DNA from: Pseudomonadota bacterium | Lineage (GTDB): Bacteria; Pseudomonadota; Alphaproteobacteria; Rhodospirillales; 2-02-FULL-58-16 | Reading direction: 5' to 3' | Length of the DNA stretch: 5,294 nt | NCBI GenBank assembly: GCA_022560215.1 | Contig: JADFTO010000187.1 | Coordinates: 1 to 5,294 of the forward strand | Shown here: in pieces, positions 1 through 5,294 of the stretch | Position numbering within the stretch: the first letter of the stretch is position 1 | Layout of the letters: every line of letters starts with the position of its first letter | Made by a program: the position numbers and the translations under genes | Notes under the pieces: generated by a model | Told to the model about the DNA's origin: nothing | What the model saw: the letters and a program-made list of their open reading frames with translations, nothing else | Database searches by the model: none

Positions 1-413
1 ACCTTCTTGCCGGCCATCGCGATGCTGTCGGCGATGATGTCGATGTTCTCCTCCGGCTCGATACCGAGGGCGACCCTGGCGTGGAAATCCCAGGCCTTGC
101 CGACGATGGTCGCGACCCTGGCCTTGGTGGAGAACAAGGCGACGAATCCGGGATCGTTCTCCGCGCTCCGGCCCGCCCTTCGCGTCATGCCGAAGACGGC
201 AAGCTTGGCATGGACAAAATCGGGCACCTCGGCGTAGAAAGCGTCGTCCGTCGGGTTGGCGCCGGGCCAGCCGCCCTCGACGTAATCGACGCCGAGCCTG
301 TCGAGTTCCCCGGCGATGGCGATCTTGTCGTTGACGTTGAAGTCAACCCCCTGGGTCTGGGCGCCATCGCGCAATGTACAGTCGTAAAGATAGACCCTTC
401 TATCGTCGCTCAT
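1..413 (-). CDS. cimA: Citramalate synthase, CimA type (N-terminal part, runs off the left edge)
   Basis: By family, the enzyme condenses pyruvate with acetyl-CoA to (R)-citramalate, the first step of the threonine-independent route to 2-oxobutanoate and isoleucine, in the cytosol. The visible 137 codons begin MSDDRRVYLYDCTLRDGAQ. R15 and D16 of the TLRDG motif match the catalytic arginine and metal-binding aspartate of the isopropylmalate/homocitrate synthase TIM-barrel family. The GAQTQGVDF stretch (residues 17-25) and VEGGWPGANPTD (45-56) are typical of the CimA-type group rather than LeuA. The C-terminal barrel and the regulatory domain lie outside the window. The ATG overlaps the cysS stop in an ATGA junction, and a GGAG sits 9 nt upstream inside cysS, so translation is probably coupled. 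The Cys in DCTLRDG replaces the more usual Thr and is probably neutral. The main alternative is another family member such as 2-isopropylmalate synthase, which the GGWPGANPTD block argues against. Confidence 0.92.
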   Translation of the reverse strand, partial: MSDDRRVYLYDCTLRDGAQTQGVDFNVNDKIAIAGELDRLGVDYVEGGWPGANPTDDAFYAEVPDFVHAKLAVFGMTRRAGRSAENDPGFVALFSTKARVATIVGKAWDFHARVALGIEPEENIDIIADSIAMAGKK

Positions 414-1801
414 CCCCCGCGTCTCCAATCGGTGGTACCGTCCGGCAAATCCTCAAACACGATACCTTTGACCTTGAGTTTATCACGGATACGGTCGGCT
501 TCGGCGAAGTCCCGGTTGGCCCGGGCGTTACTCCTAGCCCTGACCAGTACCTCTATTTCCTCCTCGTCGAACCCCTGATCGCCCTCGGGGGGCCGCCACT
601 TAAGCCAATTCTCGGGCTCCTCGGCAAGCACGCCGAGCAGTCCCCCGCCGCCAAGGAGCGCTCCCTTGAGCCTCCGTCGCTCGTCATCGGTCTCGGCTTT
701 GTTGAGTTCGGTGGCGAACTCATGCAATTGGACCACGGCAAGGGGCGTGTTGAGGTCATCGCACAACGCCTCCATGACTTCGCGCGGCGGCTCATCCGCC
801 TCTTCCGGCGCCGTTTCGCCGCCGTGGCGGAGCGCGACGTAAAGCCGGTCCAGGGAGTGTTTGGCCTGGGTAAGGCCCTCCAGCGTCCAGTCCAGGGGTT
901 GGCGATAATAGGTCAGCAGCATGTAGAAGCGGATGGCCTCGCCGGGCCAGTCCCGGAGCAGATCGCGGACGGTGAAGAAATTGCCGAGCGACTTCGACAT
1001 TTTCTCGCCGTTCACGGTGAGATAGCCGTTGTGCATCCAGTACCTGACGAAAGGCGCGCCGCCGTGGGCGCAGGTGCTTTGCGCGATCTCGTTCTCATGG
1101 TGGGGGAAGATCAGGTCCAGCCCGCCGCCGTGGATATCGAAAGTCTCTCCGAGATGGTCCTTCGACATGGCGGAACACTCGATATGCCAGCCGGGCCGGC
1201 CCCGCCCCCAGGGGCTGTCCCACCCAGGCTGGTCGTCGCTCGACGGCTTCCACAGGATAAAATCCGCCGGGTCCCTCTTGTAGGGCGCCACCTCGACCCG
1301 GGCGCCGGCGATCAACTCCCGCCGGTCGTGCCGGGAGAGCTTGCCGTAATCGGGCATCGACGGCACATGGAACAGCACGTGCCCCTCGGCGACATAGGCA
1401 TGATCCAATTCGATCAGCTTCTCGATCATTTTCACCATCTGGGGAACGTGTTCGGTCGCGCGGGGCTCGGCATCGGGCGGCAATGCGTCGAGCGCCCCCA
1501 TATCCTCCTGGAAGGCCCGATCCGTGCGTTCCGTCAACTCACGGATGGGGATGCCTTCGGCCTTGGCGGCGTCGATGATCTTGTCGTCTATGTCGGTGAT
1601 GTTGCGGACATAGGTGACCCGCGGAAAGAGCCGCTTCAAGAGCCGAAACAGCACGTCGAAGACGATCACCGGCCGGGCGTTGCCGATATGGGCAAGGTCG
1701 TAGACCGTCGGACCGCAGACATAGACCCGGACGTGATCGGGCTCTAGGGGCTCGAACGGCTCCTTCTTGCGGTTAAGCGTATTGTATATCCTAAGACCCA
1801 C
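410..1801 (-). CDS. cysS: Cysteinyl-tRNA synthetase
   Basis: A class I aminoacyl-tRNA synthetase that activates cysteine with ATP and charges tRNA-Cys in the cytosol. At 463 residues it is full length (the E. coli enzyme has 461). The class I signature HIGN is at 38-41 and KMSKS at 267-271. The zinc site that selects cysteine is intact at C29, C209, H234 and E238, the last two within FPHHENE. The Rossmann catalytic core is followed by a DALR-type helical region with the typical DDLNTP (348-353), and the tail ends in the usual ADRIRDKLKVKGIVFED-type anticodon-binding segment. The start is GTG at 1801-1799. An in-frame TGA lies seven codons upstream with no other usable start between, so the GTG is well fixed; a GGGGA a few bases upstream is a weak ribosome site. 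It lies 68 bp after nadE on the same strand, with no convincing terminator between, and overlaps cimA by 4 nt, so it is probably the middle gene of an operon. Confidence 0.98.
   Translation of the reverse strand: MGLRIYNTLNRKKEPFEPLEPDHVRVYVCGPTVYDLAHIGNARPVIVFDVLFRLLKRLFPRVTYVRNITDIDDKIIDAAKAEGIPIRELTERTDRAFQEDMGALDALPPDAEPRATEHVPQMVKMIEKLIELDHAYVAEGHVLFHVPSMPDYGKLSRHDRRELIAGARVEVAPYKRDPADFILWKPSSDDQPGWDSPWGRGRPGWHIECSAMSKDHLGETFDIHGGGLDLIFPHHENEIAQSTCAHGGAPFVRYWMHNGYLTVNGEKMSKSLGNFFTVRDLLRDWPGEAIRFYMLLTYYRQPLDWTLEGLTQAKHSLDRLYVALRHGGETAPEEADEPPREVMEALCDDLNTPLAVVQLHEFATELNKAETDDERRRLKGALLGGGGLLGVLAEEPENWLKWRPPEGDQGFDEEEIEVLVRARSNARANRDFAEADRIRDKLKVKGIVFEDLPDGTTDWRRGG
423..426 (-). promoter_or_regulatory. 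Shine-Dalgarno of cimA inside the cysS 3' end
   Basis: On the minus strand GGAG lies 9 nt before the cimA ATG, within the last codons of cysS. Together with the 4-nt ATGA stop/start overlap at 410-413, it supports reinitiation or coupled translation of cimA after cysS. Confidence 0.6.
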
Positions 1802-1869
1802 GGGTTCCCCGCGATGAATTCATTCGGACGGCCCCGCCAGAGGGCGAAACGGGTAGCAGATTCTTCATT

Positions 1870-3531
1870 TCAGGTCCATGGCGGGCCCGAGAAAGCGTTG
1901 GTGATGGGATAGCGCCGGTCGCGGCCGAAGGCGCGGCCCGTGATCTTGACCCCCGGCGGCGCTTGGCGGCGCTTGTATTCGGCGCGTTCCAGCAGGCGCC
2001 AGACGCGGGCGACGATGGCCGGGTCATGGCCGCGTTCGGTAATGGCGTCCGGCGCCATGTCGTCCTCGATCAGGAGCCGCAGGATGGCGTCGAGTTGGTC
2101 GTAAGGGGGCAGGCTGTCCTGGTCGGTCTGATCGGGCTTGAGCTCGGCCGACGGCGGCTTGGTGATGACCCGGTCCGGCATGACCGGGCCGCCGGGGCCC
2201 TTGAGGGTGCCGCCGGGCCGGTGGCCGTTGCGCCAGCGCGCGAGGGCGAACACGGTGCTCTTGTAGACGTCCTTGAGGACCGAAAAGCCGCCGCACATGT
2301 CCCCGTAAAGGGTGGCGTAGCCCACCGACATCTCGGACTTGTTGCCGGTGGACAGCACCATGTCGCCGAACTTGTTGGAGAGCGCCATCAGAATGATGCC
2401 GCGGCAGCGGGCCTGGATGTTCTCTTCCGTCACATCGGCCTCGGCATCGGCGAAGGCCTCGTCCAGCATGGCGCCGAAGGCGTCCATGGCCGGGTCGATG
2501 GCGATGGACCGCAATCGCACGCCGAGCAGCCGCGCCACTTCGCCGGCGTCCTCGATGCTGTCTGGGGATGTGTAGGGCGAGGGCATCATCACGCAGCGCA
2601 CCCGCTCTGGCCCAAGCGCGTCCACGGCCACCGCCGCGCTAAGGGCGCTGTCGATGCCGCCGGAGAGCCCGATGAGCACGCCGGGAAAGCCGTTCTTGTC
2701 CACGTAGTCGCGAAGGCCCGTGGTCATGGCGCGCCACGTGGTCTCCTGATCGCCTAGGGGCTCGGAGACGGGCCCCTGGTCGCAGGCCCACCCGTCACGG
2801 CGCCGCCAGCGGGTGGCGAGGATGCCGGTCTCCCACGCCGCCGCCTGGGCCCTGAGCTCCCGGCCGGCGCCCAGCACGAAGGAGGCGCCGTCGAAGACCA
2901 GCTCGTCCTGGCCGCCCACCAGGTTGACGTAAATCAGGGGCAGGCCCGATTCGACGACCCGCGCCACGGCGTGATTCAGGCGCTCGTCCCCCTTGTTCAC
3001 GTCGAAGGGCGATCCGTTGAGGACGACCAGGATACCGGCCCCGGATTCCTCCAGGCACTCGGTCACGTCTGCCTCCCACATGTCCTCGCAGATCATGACG
3101 CCTAAGCGGACGTCCCGGAAGGCGACGGGGCCGGGCAGGGGCCCAGGCGCGAAGACCCGCTTCTCGTCGAAGACCCCGTAGTTGGGCAGGTGGTGCTTCA
3201 GCCTGACGGCGGCGATTTCTCCTCCGTCGAGGAGCAGGGCCGCGTTATGGAGTTCCCCGTCCTGGCGCCAAGGGGCGCCGAGGAGCAGCGCCGGCCCGCC
3301 GTCGCCCGTTTCTTCTGCCAGGGCCCGGACGCTCTCCTCTATGGCGTCCAGGAAGGCGGCCTTGAGCACCAGGTCCTCGGGCGGATAGCCGGACACCGCC
3401 AGCTCGCCCATCGCCACCAGGTCGGCGTCCCCGGCCTCGGCGCGGGCGGCCTTGATGAGCCCCACGTTGCCATCGACGTCGCCGACGGTCGGGTTGATTT
3501 GGGCGATGGCTATGTCTAGGGTTTCGGTCAT
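1870..3531 (-). CDS. nadE: Glutamine-dependent NAD+ synthetase
   Basis: Catalyses the last step of NAD biosynthesis: ATP-dependent amidation of deamido-NAD (nicotinic acid adenine dinucleotide), with ammonia drawn from glutamine. With the ATG start the protein has 553 residues, normal for the short two-domain form. The N-terminal nitrilase-like glutaminase carries the Glu-Lys-Cys triad: E43 in GELAVSGYPPED, K112 in LKHHLPNYGVFDE and C148 in VMICEDMWE. The C-terminal synthetase domain has the PP-loop SGGIDS at 290-295 and STGNKSE at 394-400, followed by the YGDMCGGFSVLKDVYK region. The chosen start, ATG at 3531-3529, gives the usual family opening (TETLDIAIAQINPTVGD). A TTG three codons upstream (3540) is in frame but less likely. 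No strong Shine-Dalgarno is visible. It is the first gene of the nadE-cysS-cimA group, behind a candidate regulated promoter at 3594-3622. Confidence 0.97.
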   Translation of the reverse strand: MTETLDIAIAQINPTVGDVDGNVGLIKAARAEAGDADLVAMGELAVSGYPPEDLVLKAAFLDAIEESVRALAEETGDGGPALLLGAPWRQDGELHNAALLLDGGEIAAVRLKHHLPNYGVFDEKRVFAPGPLPGPVAFRDVRLGVMICEDMWEADVTECLEESGAGILVVLNGSPFDVNKGDERLNHAVARVVESGLPLIYVNLVGGQDELVFDGASFVLGAGRELRAQAAAWETGILATRWRRRDGWACDQGPVSEPLGDQETTWRAMTTGLRDYVDKNGFPGVLIGLSGGIDSALSAAVAVDALGPERVRCVMMPSPYTSPDSIEDAGEVARLLGVRLRSIAIDPAMDAFGAMLDEAFADAEADVTEENIQARCRGIILMALSNKFGDMVLSTGNKSEMSVGYATLYGDMCGGFSVLKDVYKSTVFALARWRNGHRPGGTLKGPGGPVMPDRVITKPPSAELKPDQTDQDSLPPYDQLDAILRLLIEDDMAPDAITERGHDPAIVARVWRLLERAEYKRRQAPPGVKITGRAFGRDRRYPITNAFSGPPWT

Positions 3532-3593
3532 GAGCAGCAAGCATCCGCGACATGCTCGGATCGGGGGGCGGCCTCGTCCTCTCTTCCAGGTGA

Positions 3594-3622
3594 GTACTAG
3601 GGACCGTCCCTAGGGCTGTCAA
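3594..3622 (-). promoter_or_regulatory. Candidate sigma-70-type promoter for nadE-cysS-cimA
   Basis: On the minus strand a perfect TTGACA (3622-3617) is followed by a 17-nt spacer and TAGTAC (3599-3594). The -35 is consensus. The -10 is weak and matches TATAAT only at T1, A2 and A5. Transcription would begin near 3587, giving a leader of roughly 55 nt before the nadE ATG. Spacing and position fit a real promoter, and a palindrome occupies the spacer. Confidence 0.55.
3597..3613. promoter_or_regulatory. Perfect 17-bp palindrome, candidate operator in the nadE promoter
   Basis: CTAGGGAC and GTCCCTAG are exact inverted repeats around a single central C. The site fills most of the -35/-10 spacer of the proposed nadE promoter and overlaps the -10 by 3 bp, where a bound dimeric repressor would block RNA polymerase. 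An overlapping CCCTAGGG palindrome at 3608-3615 gives a second CTAGGG in direct orientation, 13 bp from the first. A further AGGGAC half-site lies at 3642-3647, about four helical turns away. I cannot assign the site to a known regulator. NAD-responsive repressors such as NrtR or NadQ are possible by context only. Confidence 0.55.
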
Positions 3623-3675
3623 CGGCCCCTTGGAGGGCGGAAGGGACGCAGGACGACCGGCGATGGATTAGCTCG

Positions 3676-4584
3676 GTGAACGGAAATAATATAGCCAAGC
3701 CCCGGCGCAGCACCCGCGCCATGTGCCACGTCATCGCCAAGAAGGCCATCGATCTGTTCGTGGACAGGCTCCTTAAGGAGGCGAAGCCCGGCGAGGACGG
3801 CAAGGGCCTGGACCGGGACGGCATCACCGGCCTGGCGCGAGCCTTCAAGGACGACGAAGAGAGGCTGCTGAACCACGTCTTGCCCCTCGCCGACGGCTGG
3901 CTCGGCGAGATCGAGCGGGAGCTCTGGGACCAGACACGCAAGCGCCCCTTCGAGCGCCTCCTGGTCAAGAGATTTTGCCACATGTTTCCCCCGGCGGAAT
4001 CCCTGGACTCGCCGGCCACCGTGTCCAGGCGAGTCATTCCCGGGCTGTTTCTGGCTTTCGAGAAGATCGCCGGCACTGAGTTCATGGAACAGTGCCAGGG
4101 CGCCGGCCGCGGGATTTTCAGGGAAGTGAGGTCGGCACGGGGCGAAGAGTTCCGCTGGAGCGATTACTACGACGACCAGGCCGCCAGCGAACTGGTGGAC
4201 GACCTGATGGTGGTCGTCGCCAGGAGCTTCAAGGATTTCGACAGGCGCTTCCATTGGCTCCTCGAGCTGATCAACAGCCATCTCGCCCCGGTCGAGGGCT
4301 ACGAGTACGAAGGCGAGACGGATTCTCCCTGGGCCCTGCACCCGGACGGAGCCAAGGAAATGCTGCGCGCCCTGTTCTCCAAGCTCAGGGATAACATGGC
4401 CGACGGGGATGAGCGCCGCCTCATCGAACGGCGCTACGGGGAAAACGCCCGCGAGCTGCTGGAGAAACTCAAGCAAGCCGGGCACTATCCGTACTCGGAT
4501 CTTGATCGAGAGCCGGTGGCGCGGGGGTCGCCGGGCTTCGCCTCCACGCGCCGCCGGTCACGCCGGGCCGGTACCGGGTGGTAG
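3676..4584 (+). CDS. Hypothetical protein, predicted soluble and helical
   Basis: I do not recognise this protein. It has 302 codons from a GTG start, with a weak GGA 8 nt upstream. An ATG at 3721 (residue 16) is an alternative, but no ribosome site precedes it. There is no signal peptide or membrane segment. It is rich in charged residues and appears mostly helical, with amphipathic stretches around 17-36, 57-103, 169-203 and 224-268. Notable parts are an aromatic and acidic stretch, FRWSDYYDDQ (159-168), and FKDFDRRFHWLLELINSHL (185-203). G/C third positions in this frame support the plus strand over the long antisense frame. The last 25 or so residues turn Arg/Ser/Gly-rich and look unlike the rest, so the true C-terminus may differ (frameshift or decayed end). 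It is divergent from nadE, with 144 bp between the start codons, and 45 bp upstream of a glycosyltransferase. I saw no convincing promoter of its own. Function cannot be assigned. Confidence 0.8.
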   Translation: MNGNNIAKPRRSTRAMCHVIAKKAIDLFVDRLLKEAKPGEDGKGLDRDGITGLARAFKDDEERLLNHVLPLADGWLGEIERELWDQTRKRPFERLLVKRFCHMFPPAESLDSPATVSRRVIPGLFLAFEKIAGTEFMEQCQGAGRGIFREVRSARGEEFRWSDYYDDQAASELVDDLMVVVARSFKDFDRRFHWLLELINSHLAPVEGYEYEGETDSPWALHPDGAKEMLRALFSKLRDNMADGDERRLIERRYGENARELLEKLKQAGHYPYSDLDREPVARGSPGFASTRRRSRRAGTGW

Positions 4585-4629
4585 CCGACACGGTGATCGT
4601 AGGCATCCCGGTATGGCGCGCCGCCGCCC

Positions 4630-5294
4630 ATGACCCGCGTCACCATCGGCATGCCGGTCTACAACGGCGCGGCCTATATCGAGCAGGCCATCGCTGCGAT
4701 CGAGGCCCAGACCTATACCGATTTCACGGTGATCGCCGCCGACAACGTCTCGACCGACGGCAGTTGGGAAATTCTCCAGGCCTGGGCGGCCCGCGACCGC
4801 CGGGTCATCCTCCATCGCCATGACGAAAACATCGGCGCGCTCGCCAACTTCCGCTATGTGCTCGACCACGCCGAGACGCCCTATTTCATGTGGCACGCCG
4901 TTGACGACTGGATGAGCCCCGATTACCTCTCGGCGCTATGCCCCATTCTGGACGCCGCGCCCACTTGCGCGCTGGCCTGCGCGGATGTCACGCGCGTCCT
5001 GATCGATGGCTCGCCGAAACCTCGCAAGGCCACCCAATCATTCCCTGATTTTTCCGGTCTGTCGCGGCGCCGCCGGGTCACGGCGACGCTGCGAAGCCGC
5101 GAGGCGGTGTGGATCTACGGCCTGTTCCGCACCGATCATATTCGCCGGGTCCAGCAGGAGGTTGGTGATTTCGGTTATGTCTGGTCGGCCGACCGTCTGA
5201 TGCTGCTGCCGTTCATCCTCGACGATGCGGTCCGCGGCAGCGCCGAAGCGCATTTCTATAGCCGCGCGGCGGGGGCGTCCAACCAGTTGTATAT
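4630..5294 (+). CDS. Family 2 glycosyltransferase (N-terminal part, runs off the right edge)
   Basis: The 221 visible codons form a GT-A fold of the GT2 type, which transfers a sugar from a nucleotide-sugar donor, typically to a surface polysaccharide, lipid or protein acceptor on the cytosolic side of the membrane. The first strand and loop are MTRVTIGMPVYNGAAYIEQA, followed by AQTYTDF (26-32) and the nucleotide-binding AADNVSTDGS (36-45). NIGALANFR (67-75) and WHAVDDWMSPDYL (88-100) follow, with D92-D93 at the metal-binding DxD-like position. SADRLMLL (186-193) may hold the catalytic-region aspartate. Donor and acceptor cannot be told. The ATG at 4630 keeps the whole first strand, whereas the next ATG (residue 8) would cut into it. 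No clear Shine-Dalgarno precedes it. The frame is open to the window end, so the C-terminus is missing. It may be co-transcribed with the upstream unknown gene, though this is not shown. Confidence 0.9.
   Translation, partial: MTRVTIGMPVYNGAAYIEQAIAAIEAQTYTDFTVIAADNVSTDGSWEILQAWAARDRRVILHRHDENIGALANFRYVLDHAETPYFMWHAVDDWMSPDYLSALCPILDAAPTCALACADVTRVLIDGSPKPRKATQSFPDFSGLSRRRRVTATLRSREAVWIYGLFRTDHIRRVQQEVGDFGYVWSADRLMLLPFILDDAVRGSAEAHFYSRAAGASNQLY

Noticed and set aside
374..1747. Open frame of 457 codons on the plus strand
   Set aside because: It is antisense to cysS, which has complete catalytic and zinc motifs. The plus-strand translation has no recognisable domain and is a by-product of high GC3.
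1814..1823. 10-bp palindrome ATGAATTCAT between nadE and cysS
   Set aside because: It is short, has no loop or T-run for a terminator, and has no promoter boxes placed around it. It is probably chance.
1963..2757. Open frame of 264 codons on the plus strand
   Set aside because: It is antisense to the conserved synthetase domain of nadE. Its His/Gly/Val-rich composition is typical of a GC-rich shadow frame.
3540..3540. TTG start for nadE three codons upstream of the ATG
   Set aside because: It is in frame, but the ATG at 3531 gives the normal family N-terminus and is a stronger codon. No ribosome site favours the TTG.
3543..3564. Small inverted repeat (ATCCG/CGGAT) in the nadE leader
   Set aside because: The arms are only 5 bp around a 9-nt loop, with no T-run. 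It is too weak to call an attenuator or riboswitch.
3619..4485. Open frame of 288 codons on the minus strand, opposite the unknown gene
   Set aside because: Its codon third positions fall on the first positions of the plus-strand frame, so the strong GC3 bias belongs to the plus-strand gene. The plus-strand protein also has more ordinary helix patterns. Because the plus gene has no recognised family, this rejection is less firm than the others.
4578..4823. Plus-strand frame of 81 codons overlapping the glycosyltransferase start
   Set aside because: Most of it is a shifted reading of the glycosyltransferase. Only its first part (to about 4625) is curious, and that is reported as a finding.

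Overview
This is a GC-rich chromosomal window with strong G/C preference at third codon positions. The gene content and protein sequences resemble alphaproteobacteria, perhaps Rhodospirillales-like. That placement is an inference from protein style and gene order, not from a marker gene.

Left part (1-3531, minus strand): an apparent housekeeping operon read right to left, nadE - cysS - cimA. nadE encodes a glutamine-dependent NAD+ synthetase. After a 68-bp gap comes cysS, a full-length cysteinyl-tRNA synthetase with a GTG start. The cysS stop codon overlaps the start of cimA in an ATGA junction. cimA encodes a CimA-type citramalate synthase, and only its first 137 codons lie inside the window. 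The genes supply NAD, charged tRNA-Cys and an isoleucine precursor. They are probably linked by shared expression rather than by one pathway.

Divergent intergenic region (3532-3675): it holds the best regulatory signal in the window. On the minus strand a perfect TTGACA -35 box is followed, 17 bp later, by a weak -10 (TAGTAC). A perfect 8-1-8 palindrome (CTAGGGAC C GTCCCTAG) fills most of the spacer and runs into the -10. This is the usual place for a repressor operator controlling nadE and the genes after it. The regulator is unknown.

Right part (3676-5294, plus strand): a 302-codon gene of unknown function, predicted soluble, charged and helical, is transcribed away from nadE. After 45 bp comes the N-terminal 221 codons of a family 2 glycosyltransferase that runs off the window edge. 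The unknown protein ends in a basic tail of lower quality, and the short gap before the glycosyltransferase holds an out-of-frame echo of that gene's first strand. This hints at local rearrangement or sequence error.

I saw no mobile element, CRISPR array, RNA gene or convincing intrinsic terminator. Nothing here clearly amounts to a new multi-gene system. The items most worth following are the nadE operator and the unrecognised divergent gene.
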